From: Leptobrachium leishanense
Taxonomy: Eukaryota; Chordata; Amphibia; Anura; Megophryidae
Direction: 5' to 3'
Assembly: GCA_009667805.1 (NCBI GenBank)
Contig: CM019070.1
Location: 56,281,735-56,345,734, forward strand
Length of the DNA: 64,000 nt
Of the stretch, positions 45,933 through 55,459 are shown piece by piece. Numbering within the stretch: position 1 is the first letter of the stretch; the number at the start of each line of letters is the position of its first letter. The notes under the pieces are model-generated. The model did not search any database, was not told the origin of the DNA, and saw only the letters and a program-made list of their open reading frames with translations. Both the position numbers and the translations under genes were made by a program.

Positions 45933-46886
45933 ATGAATCAAGTACTCACGCGGTTAATCCAGAAAGCCCTCCATGAATTCCTCACCCAACTGATTGGATT
46001 CCTGCAACTCCAAGGATTTTGCAACCCTGCTGCAAAAGACAATATTTCAAAGATAACCCGTGGTCCTTTAACTCCGGCAGAGCGTGCCAGGAGGCAAGCG
46101 GCTGGCGTCTGCATTTACTGTGGTTCGAGGGGGCACTGGATCCCGCTTTGCCCAATAAGACCCCAGAGACAGACCCCGAAGTCTAAAAATCCTGCACCTG
46201 CACTAAAGAATCCTGTGACCAAAGCTATGAGCAGGAGATCCACCCCATTGTCTAAACCTGCACCAGTACCTGATCGCTACTACAGAGAACCCGCCACTCC
46301 AACTCTGTCTCCTGTAACACCGCCTACATCTCCAAGGCCCACCAGACCACGAACTCTTTCACCTACACCTATGTCTTCTGGAAATATGGAGTATGAACCA
46401 TCAGTACCTGAGTCATATGGTGTTCCTATGGATATTACATCTCTATTTGCTGCCAACACCTCGCCATCCATTGCTCCCAGCCAACCACCCATCAATGCAA
46501 CAGTGGATCCTGCACAAGTTGGTGTTTCTATGGAGCCCATACCTACAGACTGTACAATTGCCTCCAATGAGACATTAGTTCGCAAAAAGGACTGGACTAT
46601 ATTTGAATCAGCCTTGAAAGCCAGGAGAGGTGTGTACCAATCTGAAAGAGTTAATGCCACTACAGTTACTGTTCCAATCACTCCCAGCCATCATAGTACA
46701 GACCAATGTCTCTCACGGTTCCCCATGCTTAGCAACAGTTCTGAAGGCTGGGATAGTGATGACCCGACCGAGATACCTCTGCAATTAACACAGCTTCCCA
46801 AAGGTGGTCCTGGGCGACGTACTGGCTTCATTAGGTCTACCACAGTCGTTCCTCACAGATCCACGAAAAGATTTTATACCCTTTGA
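45933..46886 (+). CDS. zinc-knuckle (gag-like) ORF of the LTR element
   Basis: The 317-residue ORF begins at the first Met after the 5' LTR (MNQVLTRLIQ). Near residues 60-74 (46110-46151) it has a single retroviral-type zinc knuckle, C-x2-C-x4-H-x4-C (CIYCGSRGHWIPLC), preceded by LTPAERARRQ, which in Ty3/gypsy Gag proteins sits just before the knuckle. Most of the capsid region expected upstream is missing: only about 58 residues precede it. A Pro/Thr/Ser-rich stretch follows. The ORF ends at TGA 46884-46886; the same frame reopens and runs to 47603, so the two ORFs may once have been one. The inferred role is RNA binding and packaging. It is repeat-encoded, not a host gene. Confidence 0.75.
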   Translation: MNQVLTRLIQKALHEFLTQLIGFLQLQGFCNPAAKDNISKITRGPLTPAERARRQAAGVCIYCGSRGHWIPLCPIRPQRQTPKSKNPAPALKNPVTKAMSRRSTPLSKPAPVPDRYYREPATPTLSPVTPPTSPRPTRPRTLSPTPMSSGNMEYEPSVPESYGVPMDITSLFAANTSPSIAPSQPPINATVDPAQVGVSMEPIPTDCTIASNETLVRKKDWTIFESALKARRGVYQSERVNATTVTVPITPSHHSTDQCLSRFPMLSNSSEGWDSDDPTEIPLQLTQLPKGGPGRRTGFIRSTTVVPHRSTKRFYTL

Positions 46887-46952
46887 CTGTTCCTCGTCGA
46901 ATTCATAGACACAGAAGATACACCCCCCTCGCCTATCTATGGTACAGCATCA

Positions 46953-47603
46953 GTGTCTATAGTCACCCAACCCTTTCAAGGTCCTCAGGCTACAGAATCT
47001 GGTACCTGTTATCCGGTTCCCTCCAAGAAAATCCCAGAGGTTGAACCAAAAGATCCTAAGACCTTCACTGTGCAAACAGATTTGTGTCTGGAAACCTCAA
47101 CCCAAGCCGCAGTGCCTGCTGCTGAAGCTCCACTCCATACCAAACAGCCTGTCGCCGACACCTTGGTCTCCGCTGAGGTGTTCGACTCCACGCTGTCCGT
47201 TGATGGAACTTCAGTCCATGCCAAAGTGCCTGCTGACAGAATACCAGTTGCTGAGGTACCACCAGCTCACATCTCTGCTACGGAAACACAAGTAAGCGAT
47301 ACACCTACTTTCAAGATGCCTACAACTGGCATGTCATCAACTACTATGCCCGCTGCCAAGATACCACTGTATGGTACCAAGGATCTGCCAACTAAAATAC
47401 CTGACCCAGAACCAGTGTTGATTAGCCAGACACCATCCATTGACAAGGATCCATCTGATGCTGGACCACTTGGTGAAATTACAGTTTGTGCTGAGACTTC
47501 TACCACCCAATACTTACCTGCTGTTGCAGGAACAAAATCTGTAAAAAAATCTATTGACTGCAACTATACCCGTTATTGTATCCACCATAAAGACACTCGC
47601 TAA
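46953..47603 (+). CDS. second ORF of the LTR element, unknown function
   Basis: A 216-residue frame in the same phase as the zinc-knuckle ORF, separated from it by one stop. It is rich in Pro, Thr, Ala and Val, with loosely repeated PAAEAP / PADRIPVAEVP / MPAAKIP motifs and no catalytic motif that I recognise. It is probably a continuation of one long Gag-related polyprotein in this non-autonomous lineage. It could equally be unselected open sequence, but its low-complexity composition argues against chance. Confidence 0.5.
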   Translation: MSIVTQPFQGPQATESGTCYPVPSKKIPEVEPKDPKTFTVQTDLCLETSTQAAVPAAEAPLHTKQPVADTLVSAEVFDSTLSVDGTSVHAKVPADRIPVAEVPPAHISATETQVSDTPTFKMPTTGMSSTTMPAAKIPLYGTKDLPTKIPDPEPVLISQTPSIDKDPSDAGPLGEITVCAETSTTQYLPAVAGTKSVKKSIDCNYTRYCIHHKDTR

Positions 47604-47975
47604 CCAAGTTAATGATGTCGTTCAGTCTGTGAGCACACAGCAAAAAATTCTTATGTTCTTGCAGAGTCAACTACAGGAAGTTGCGAACCACATATTACCT
47701 CCCTTGACTAATCCTGTAAAAGACACTGTACCTACATTCTCCCTGGCTGTACAACCATATGGGAGAGCTTGTCCTGAAAGGAGACCTGGAGTAACTAAAA
47801 TTGACTCCCCTATCATCAGTACCAGGAAGCTTAAACCAAGAACGTCTTTATTAACAGATACAATTATACTGGATTCCATATTTTCAGAATCCGAAGATCT
47901 TCTAGAGTCTACTCACGCCGTCACCGATTCCAAGGACATTGTGGGCACCCGGAGTGTGCCCTTAGGGGGGGCATA
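47554..47975 (+). CDS. third frame of the LTR element, possible coiled coil
   Basis: This frame overlaps the end of the previous one and continues past the 3' LTR boundary to 48072. The element-specific part has a hydrophobic heptad-like stretch (LANQVNDVVQSVSTQQKIL then MFLQSQLQEV), suggesting a short coiled coil. A one-base frameshift near 47560 would join it to the preceding ORF. No known domain recognised. Confidence 0.4.
47960..47975 (+). promoter_or_regulatory. polypurine tract before the 3' LTR
   Basis: TTAGGGGGGGCATA lies directly before the 3' LTR at 47976, where plus-strand DNA priming would occur. A matching primer-binding site should follow the 5' LTR at 45901 (GAATGTGGAAGTCAAATAC), but I could not assign a tRNA to it. 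Confidence 0.7.
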
Positions 47976-48630
47976 TGTCATGCTCATCGCCGGCGGCGTA
48001 ATAAAAAGCCTAAACCTAGTGCTGGCTCATAGTAGTGAGACTTTCACATGCAGTACCACTAGTCACCTCTGACTGTGTAATGCTCAGGTGTTGCCCAGAT
48101 CACCATCTACTCCTGCATAAAACCAAGCCACACCTGAGACCCAGGACTTCCACATTGCCTTGGAAATATCCAAGCTGTTAGGAGCTACCTGCGATTCCTC
48201 CAAGAAACCTATGACCCATACTCTGCTGGATCCTACCCTCTCAAGACTACCACTGTTACAGTTCCCCCCTGGACTTATTGTTTACAAACCTTCTGGACAT
48301 CCTGTTTACTACAGACCTCTGGACTTGGCATCTTCCTGGATCTCCCACGTTTTCCTTACCTGGATCACAAGGACTTGCCCACATCTCTAGTACTGATATA
48401 TTCATATATATAACCTTGAGTATACTGTTTGTTTTCCCATTTTGTTATCTCTAGTTCCCTCTAGCCCTGTAACCTGTATAGGCTCTGCTCTAGTTCCCTC
48501 TAGCCCTGTAAGCTGTATATGCTCTGCTCTAGTTCCCTCTAGCCCTGTAAGCTGTATATGCTCTGCTCTAGTTCCCTCTAGCCATGTAACCGGTATATGC
48601 TCTACTCTAGTTCCCTCTAGCCCTGTAACC

Positions 48631-48674
<44 letters not shown>

Positions 48675-48862
48675 ATCTCTCCTCCCTTATTCCTTAGCTT
48701 TCTCCGACTTCTCTCGTTTTCCCCTCCTAGATTCTGTTGTTGCCTCCGGCCAATCCCTTTTTGTGCCTTTTCTCAATAAATCCTTATATATAAATATATC
48801 TGGTTTACTAGTATTCATTGCATATTGGCTCGCACCTACCGCCCCGGAATCAGCGCATGACA
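47976..48862 (+). mobile_element. 3' LTR, short form
   Basis: 887 bp from TGTCATGCTC to GCGCATGACA. It contains five 39-bp units and a compound (TG)n(TA)n(CA)n microsatellite at 48628-48674 where the 5' LTR has a simple junction. Other differences from the 5' LTR are few single bases (such as near 48348 and 48422). Confidence 0.9.
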
Positions 48863-50989
48863 CTTGTGCAGACGCTGCAGCTTTGCTAATGTCGAGTTCC
48901 ACCTGGTGGGCGTGTCACAGATCAGACGGTTTGTGGGAAGGTGGAATTCTCTTTGAATTTCTGCCAGGCGAACACTTGCTGGGAATGACCATCTGAAGTG
49001 GCTGCAGACTTTTGTGGCCTGGCTGAGAAGCTCTGCCAGCCCTGGGTACTTGGTTAGGAAACGCTGTACCACTAGATTTAGGACTTGTGCTAGGCATGGT
49101 ACATGCGTCAATTTACCCTTGCGTAGGGTGGAGAGAAGGTTGCTGCCATTATCACAGACGATCATTCCCAGCTGAAGCTGGCATGGTGTTAACCATCTCT
49201 GCACCTGCCCCTGCAGAGCTGACAGAATTTCTGGCCCGGTGTGGCTCCTGTCCCCTAAACAAACCAGCTCAAGCACAGTATGGCATCTTTTTGCTTGAGT
49301 CATTGCGTAGCCCCTGTCAGGCGTCGGTTTAACTGCCACTTTGCCAGAGACACTGAAGGAGGAGGAGGAGGAGGAAGAGGGAGAGGTGGTGGTGGAGCAG
49401 ACAGACCTCATACAAGCAGCTTTCTGGAGGCGTGGTGGATGAACAAGCTCCAGCACAGAGCCCCGTCTTGGATCCCTCCCAGCTGCAATCAGAGTTACCC
49501 AGTGTGCCGTGAAGGAAATGTAACGACCTGTCCATGCTTGCTGGACCACGTGTCTAAAGTCATATGCACCTTGCTGCTGACTGCCTTTCTCAATGACTCG
49601 ATAACATTGTCTTCCACGTGCTGGTATAGTGGTGGAATGGCCTTCCATGAAAAGTAATGGTGTTTTGGAACATGCCACTGTGGTACAGCACATTCAGCAA
49701 ATTCACGGAAGGGAGCAGAGTCCACCAGCTGGAAAGGCAGCAGCTGCTATGCGAGTAATTTTGCTAAGCTGGCATTTAGACGCTGTGCTTGGGGATGGTT
49801 GGGACTATATTTTTTCTTATGCTGCAGCAGCTCGGGCAACGTAATCTGACTGCGTAAATCTTCAGCTGATGGGATGCTGTCACATTGTGAGGAAGGAGCT
49901 GGTACATCCATTACTGTAGCATCATCCCTGTCAGTGGAGGTTGAAGGCAATGACATGGCAGGACATACAGTGGGGGTAGAGACAGATGAGGAGGTCCTAC
50001 GCAAAGTTTTGCACCAATGGGATGTGTGGCAGGTGGTCATATGTCGCCTCAAGCACGTGGTACCCAAGCGTCCGGTGTCTTTCCCACGCTTCAGCCTCAT
50101 CTGACATAGATTACAAATAGCAATGGTGGGGTCTGCTGCACATTTCTTAAAGAACTCCCAGACAGCAGAGTTCCTGGATGTGTGCTTTGAGACAACAGCG
50201 CTCTGCACCTGAGCAGCTCTGACATCTGATGCCTTGGACTGGCTAGTACTACGGTTGGTCATAGAGGATGTTGTGCCTCGTGTTTGTTGTGCCTCCTCCT
50301 CACTTGACTCCTCTGTTCGATCAGGCACCCAGGTGGAGTCAGTGACCTCATCATCATTGTCATCATCACCCCCATCTCCTCGTCACAGGAGGCAACTTGG
50401 CAGAATGCTGCAGCTGCTGGGGCAACATGAGTGCCAGTTATTTGTGTCATCACTGGCACCGCCTTCCTCTAGGTTGATTATACTCCCTTGCTCAACCTCA
50501 GAGATTGCATCAGAGCACTGTAGTTGCTGCGCATCCTCAAGCAGCATGTCACTGTCATTGTAGTCAAACAATTCAGCTGACTCCTCTGTGTGTGATAGCG
50601 AGGCTATGGCAGGAGTAGCTGTGGACATGGAGGCTGCATTAGTTGCTTTGGCAGCTGAGGTGGACTGTAAAGCACTACAAGCTTGGCTGGCAGAGTACTC
50701 AGAGGATGAGGATGGCCTGGTTAGCCAATCCACCAAATCCTCTGTATGTTGCTGCTGCTTAAGACGGCCAGCACCAGTTAGAAAGGACAAGCGTGCCCCT
50801 GCAGAGGATGCATCACATCCACCACGACCAGAGGCACAGCCTCCCGACACAGAGGCTGCTTGCCCTCTTATCTGTGACTGTGAGCGTCTGCCTGTCCTTT
50901 TTGGTCTTTCTGACATAGTGAGTGATATATAGATTAAATCTATACAGAACTCTGATTCAACTCTGGTATAAAGATTTCCAGAACTCTGG

Positions 50990-51430
50990 TATAACTCAGT
51001 GAGACACCCTGATAGCTGGCAACCAGTGATAAGACACAGATTACAATTCCCAGAAACCTCCTATAAATCAGTGAGACCCCCTGATGGGTGCCAGTGACAA
51101 GACACAAATTACAATTCGCAGAAATCTGCTAGAAGTATGTGGGACCCCCTGATAGCTGACAGTGAGAAGACACAGATAACAAATCTCAGAAACCTCCTAT
51201 AAATCAGTGAGACCCCCTGATGGGTGACAGTGACAAGACACAGATTAGAAAAATTCCCAAATATTTTGTAGAAATTACCGACGCCCAAAATATTGCGTGG
51301 CACTGGCTGTGACAAGACACAGATCACCTCAATTCACAAATATTTTGTAGCAATTACTGACCCCCAAAATACTTGCTGGCAGTGAGAAAACTCAGATTAG
51401 AACAATTCCCAGATATTATGTAGAAATGAG
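50990..51430 (-). repeat. tandem leader repeats of hAT copy 3
   Basis: Six or so units of TCAGTGAGACCCCCTGAT ... GTGACAAGACACAGATTA ... CCTCCTATAAA precede the transposase start on the minus strand, and the two outermost units use the CAAATATTTTGTAG variant also seen at window position 1-330. Confidence 0.75.
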
Positions 51431-51555
51431 ACCCCCCCCTTCCCCAGTAGCTGGTGGCAGACTGGCAGTGAGAACACACACTAACACAACAACAATCTCC
51501 TCTCAAATCTCCTTGAAAAACGCATGCTGAAGCGCTGTGTGAAACCTTATCTAGG

Positions 51556-51890
51556 TTATTTTACTGTGAACAATAAAGCTGTGGAATTCTCTGCCTGTTG
51601 AGGTGGTTGGGTCTGAGATTATACAGACTTTTAAATGACTGACTCCCTGCAAAAACATAATATTAACGGTTTATAAAATTTTAATGTGCGATAATGGCTG
51701 CTTGATCCAAGGCGAAATCTGACCACCATTCTGGGGTCCAGAGGATTCCCCCCCCCCCCGGTTTGTTGCATATTGGCGAGCGCTTCAGACTGGGTTTTTT
51801 CCTTCCTTTTGATCAAACACAGTAGGTGATGTGTGAAAGGCTAAACTCAATAGATGCACGTCTTCCTCTTTTTTTTTAGGCCTATGTATG
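51556..51890 (+). mobile_element. probable LINE 3' end fragment
   Basis: The plus strand begins with ORF2-end-like codons (AATAAAGCTGTGGAATTCTC, then TGCCTGTTGAGGTGGT). It continues through a DNA stretch with GGATTCCCCC and GGCTAAACTCAATAGATGCA, which resembles CR1/Rex-type LINE tails. It abuts the broken 5' side of hAT copy 3. Family assignment is tentative. Confidence 0.5.
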
Positions 51891-51979
51891 AGTAATTGAC
51901 TATAGGGAAGAGGTAATGCCCGATAAGGAGACCCTGGATGATCATTGGGACAAATAGGATAGAGAACCTGGAAAGAAAA

Positions 51980-52273
51980 GCAGTGTCAGACTAGCGCACT
52001 GCAGAGCAGAAGGAACGTCTGTGAGAGCGGATGTTCCTTTCACTCTCCGCTGCCGCAGACAGACTATGGAGGATCGCGCTTTGCAGCTCCGTTGACGTGC
52101 TTTCTAGCACATCATCTGATTCGTTCCCTAGACGGCCGCTTGCTGCACGCGCAGTTCGTGCGTGCGCACAAGCGTGTGACCGGCGCCTGTGGCTGCGTTA
52201 CCAGCGGCTGCGACAGCTGCTGGTAAGTGCGGGCGCAAGGCCGCACTAGGTACGCTCATCTGACACGAGCCTT
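51980..52273. mobile_element. MITE related to 13020-13362
   Basis: GTGTCAGACTAGCGCA at the left and CTCATCTGACACGAGCC at the right are imperfect inverted ends. The interior AGAAGGAACGTCTGTGAGAG and GAGGATCGCGCTTTGCAGCT match the element at 13020-13362 in reverse complement. GC-rich with many GCGC motifs. Confidence 0.65.
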
Positions 52274-52963
52274 AGTCCTATGTTACGCAATCCCAACAGC
52301 CGCTATATGGTCAAGAAGAACTGGTGGAGTCAGAGCGGTGTCTGTGGGGTGCAGGGACTGAAAGCCAGATTGTAGTAGATCAAGGAGCGCATTTGACATG
52401 ATGGTTGATTACCTGGGTGTACGTCAAAGGAACATGTTTTTTATTTTGTATCTCTTCTTGCAAGATTTAAAACAGAATATTTTTCTATTAGACAACTTTT
52501 TTTTTATCTGTAGCCGATGACTATTAATATATTGCAAAAGTCTAATTTATGAAGGATTAGCAAATCTGAAATGTTTACTCACTCCAAGAACTATAGCTGT
52601 TCATTGAATTATGATTTTGGAGATTAAAAACACATTTTTACTGACAGCTTGTTTTCACATACCCTTTCGAACACGATGTGTGTGGAAGCCTGCTCAGCTG
52701 TGCCTATTAAATAATAATAATAAAAAAAATAAGACCAGGAACGAAGTTCAATATGTTTTCAATTCCAGGTTGTGGCATTTTCAGTTACAGTAATTAAAAA
52801 GTTATCTTCTTTAACAAAAACCAAATGTTCGCTTCTTTTCCATTTTTTTTCTAAAAAGAAACCGATAAACCCTGTTGTTAATCTTTCTGTGTGTGTGTGT
52901 GTGTGTTTTTTGTGTTTTGTTACTTGACTTAAATCCTTTTTTTTTCCCCCTTTTTATTTCCAG

Positions 52964-53082
52964 AAAAAGAATGTTTTATCTGTCGTGAAGGTGACCATGG
53001 AGCTCAAGAAGAATTGCAGCATTTTTGTGATTGCACAAACTTAATTGTACATCACCGGTGCTTGTTAACATGGATTCAAAAG
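52964..53082 (+). CDS. exon of a RING-CH (MARCH-type) gene, first half of the finger
   Basis: A polypyrimidine tract and TTTATTTCCAG precede the exon, and AAG followed by GTGAGG closes it. The 119-bp exon begins with two bases of a split codon and ends in phase 0. It encodes ECFICREG, then FCDC, then VHHRCLLTWIQK, supplying C-x2-C, C-x-C and H-x2-C of a C4HC3 RING-CH domain. Trp after the H-x2-C pair is typical of this class. RING-CH proteins are generally membrane-bound ubiquitin E3 ligases that recruit E2 enzymes. The last Cys pair lies in the next exon. No upstream exon is recognised, so the gene extends left beyond what I can read. I do not recognise the specific family member. Confidence 0.85.
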
Positions 53083-53159
53083 GTGAGGGCACAAACTAAA
53101 TACATTTAAATAAATTCAAAAACTTTGCGTGGTGTATGTATATACCTTTTTTCCTAAAC

Positions 53160-53300
53160 AGGGGTCCACATCCTTGGCCCACAAAAGCCACATCTCCCAT
53201 GATGCTCAACAACTCGTCAGGTTAGCGGACACTCATGGACAATACAGTCCCAAAACCTCTGGAGGGCAGAGGTCAGCAGCCTTGGCCCTATGTCCTCAGC
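53160..53300. mobile_element. small hAT-type MITE
   Basis: It starts CAGGGGTCCACATCCTTGGC and includes CATCTCCCATGATGC and GGAGGGCAGAGGTCAGCAGC. Both ends resemble the MITE at 3845-3975, whose interior carries the complement of the ATCTCCCATGATGC motif. The right end is approximate. Confidence 0.6.
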
Positions 53301-53539
53301 TGTAAGGGAAATAGACACTATTTAGAAAACGTGGTTTATCCTACAACTCCTTCTGGCTGAGCTTACCATCAATAAAATCTTTATGCCACCAGTAGTTGCA
53401 GCTGAAGGAATGTAAAGGCAAAGCGGATACTATATTCCAGTAATACCTTGTGTTTTGGTGGGGTGTTGCGCTTTTTTTTAAAAAAAAAATTATATTTTAT
53501 TTTTTTAAAAACCTACATATCTGAAAATGCCCAGACTAT

Positions 53540-53708
53540 CAGGGTTATTCAGAGAGAGGTAAAAACCAGGAGAATGACTAAAGAAGTGAAAATTCTATGT
53601 CAAAATAGCCAAACCAGAAAAATTCTCTCATTTAGCTCACTTTCCAAATCGGCTATTTGGTCTAGATTGTTCACTCTCCTGGTTTTCACCTCTCTCTAAA
53701 TAACCCAG
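53540..53708. mobile_element. MITE, CAGGGTTATTCAGAGAG termini
   Basis: The left end CAGGGTTATTCAGAGAGAGG and the right end CCTCTCTCTAAATAACCCAG are inverted repeats, extended inward by CCAGGAGA...CTCTCCTGG and GCCAAACC...-type pairing. 169 bp, non-coding. The outer ten bases match the larger elements at 55460 and 59321. Confidence 0.75.
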
Positions 53709-53832
53709 TGTTTCTTTGCCCTAACCGTGCTATAGAGATGTTATTTATTGATCTACCTTTATAAAAGTATTAATCATGACCACGTTGCACCTAGTCATAG
53801 CTCTCTCAATGTATAGATTATTTTTTTTTTAA

Positions 53833-54246
53833 CTTCCTTGGCGGTCTATTTTATTCTGAAATTTCTTGTCTAAATGCGGTAAATATTTAATTTTCCTTCC
53901 CCCCCCCCCCCAGCGGCATCCCAAGTGTGGCTCGGGGTTAAATTCCTATGTTGGAAGCGGTAACCCCGAGCAACACTCGAGATGCCGCTGGATACATCAC
54001 CTCTCCCTGTGCTCCCTCGATGTCCCCAGCTGCCTCCTCCGGCGATCGCGACCTCATTACTTCCTGGTTTCCTCCTCGCGAGAAGGAATCCAGGAAGTAT
54101 GAGGTCGCGATCGCCGGAGGAGACTGCAGAGATCAGCGAGGGAGCGCAGTGAGAGTTGATGTATACAGCCCGAGTGTGTCTCGGGGTTACCGCTCTCAGC
54201 GGTGAAATTTAACCCCAAGACACACTCGGGAACACCGCCAGGGAGG
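53833..54246. mobile_element. TTAA-target element (CTCCCTGGCGGT type), hairpin string
   Basis: TTAA at 53829-53832 and 54247-54250 flank the ends CTTCCTTGGCGGT and ACCGCCAGGGAGG. Three large stem-loops fill the interior: CAGCGGCATC outer arms with AGTGTGGCTCGGGGTTA; a stem of nearly 40 bp around CTCGCGAG (CCTCCGGCGATCGCGACCTC arm); and CCGAGTGTGTCTCGGGGTTA with its partner. Same family as 31977-32913. Confidence 0.85.
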
Positions 54247-54250
54247 TTAA

Positions 54251-55459
54251 ATATGTAAATCAAATTGACTATTTAGATCTGAAGCTTTCAAATGTCTAAC
54301 ATATACACAATGAACCATTTTTTCTGTCAAACTAAGGGACCTTTTTCTTTTTTCTCTCTTTTTATGTGACGGTGTCAATCCTCCTTATACTTTTTTTTAA
54401 TACAGTTCTGCATCTCAAACTGAACACAAATGACGCTTATATCGAGGCAGCAGATTTTCCGCTTGTAGTAAAGGGATCACTACGTGTCTGTCAGAGCAGT
54501 TCTGTGGAGTATTTGTTCAGTCTACCCCCTTCATTAGGCAGTCAGTCATATTGCATCCGAGCCAGATGTTACTAGTTTTACTTTTCTTGTCAAACGATCG
54601 AAGTAAATATTGGCATGTCCCTGCTAGTTCAACTATTTGAACGTATTTCACGCCATAACCCCTAGAATCTCTGCATGTGTTTCAGCTGGAATTTATATTA
54701 AACTATTTATATATAGAATATAAAATTGGATTGTGGGTAAATGTTGTGGTGGGTTTTTTTATTCCATTTTTCTCACTATATATGCATGTACAATATGAGA
54801 CCTTTTTATTTTTTTGTTTATATTTGTTAAAAAAAAAAATCATGCTGGCTCTCCAATACTCTGGACCTGACTGCAAGTCAGAAAACGTCACATGGCTGCA
54901 AAGGGGCTGTATGCACCAGGGAGCCTCCGTCCATTTCAATGGCTAGGTGGGAGTGAGAAGGAACCGAAACTGGTTTCCACTTTCTTGTTGCAATACCTGG
55001 AGCTCGGGTTAGCTCTCGCTGATCTGAGGAGCTAACCCCTGATGTGGCCCTCCGTACGTATATGTGGAGAGGGAAGAGCAGGGGTCAAGTCGCATGGTAA
55101 CGCAGTTCCTCCTCTATTTTTGCAGAGGGAACTGTGTTCCCATTGGTCTCATGCAATATATAGTTTGCATTCAAGTGTTTTAGGTTTCCATGTTAATATT
55201 TGTCAGTTCTCTTTTTTGTTAAAATTGACATATAGAAAATATTTGAGTATATGGTTATGGTATGTGTGATTTATTTGCTAATTGGGGGATGGAAATCTTG
55301 GTGAGTTCCAACACTAATTTTCTTAAGATCTGACCTCCTAGGGAAGAGGGTTGACGGTGCTCAGGGCACTGTGACCACTCGATTTACACTGGTCACAAAC
55401 ACAAAGTACTTTCCACACAACAATAATAAATGAACAAAGTGTCAAACAGAAAACACAAT
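54251..55459. other. intronic sequence, nothing recognised
   Basis: Lies in the intron between the two RING-CH exons. AT-rich, short ORFs only, no splice-flanked reading frame that I can support. Confidence 0.5.

Larger units (their letters stand above)
44306..48862 (+). mobile_element. LTR retrotransposon without pol, inserted in hAT copy 3
   Basis: The LTRs begin TGTCATGCTC and end GCGCATGACA. The element is flanked by CTTGT at 44301-44305 and 48863-48867, a 5-bp duplication. The interior is only 2.1 kb (45901-47975) and holds a zinc-knuckle ORF and two further reading frames, with no protease, reverse transcriptase, RNase H or integrase motif. It therefore depended on another element's enzymes. 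The zinc knuckle and 5-bp duplication fit a Ty3/gypsy-type origin, but without pol this is inference. Confidence 0.9.
43026..50916 (-). pseudogene. hAT transposase, copy 3, split by an LTR retrotransposon
   Basis: It starts MSERPKRTGRRSQ at 50916. The BED finger (ICNLC ... RRHMTTCH) is near 50040-50190, LDTWSSKHGQ near 49550, CDNGSN near 49160 and TRWNSTL near 48895, just before the retrotransposon. Coding resumes at about 44290 with PFEEAT and IKERDHH-type sequence, and ends with the dimerisation region (WPELSQYAMQLLGCPSSSVL) and a stop at 43026. Damage: two near-compensating frameshifts around 50450-50340, CAG-to-TAG at 49747, a frame break after LDTWSSKHGQ, a 101-bp insertion at 44158, the 4.6-kb retrotransposon and further breaks near 43600. 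It is the best copy for reading the family protein, but dead. Confidence 0.88.
42129..51553 (-). mobile_element. BED-finger hAT transposon copy 3, nearly complete
   Basis: The 3' terminus TAGGGATGAGCCGAAC starts at 42129, followed inward by the 3' untranslated region (to about 43025), the transposase (43026-50916 on the minus strand, interrupted), and leader repeats to about 51430. The 5' side stops near 51553, inside the promoter at CCTTATCTAG, so TATA, CCAAT palindrome and 5' terminus are lost. An LTR retrotransposon is inserted at 44306-48862. This copy supplies the empty-site reference for three insertions in copy 1. Confidence 0.88.
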
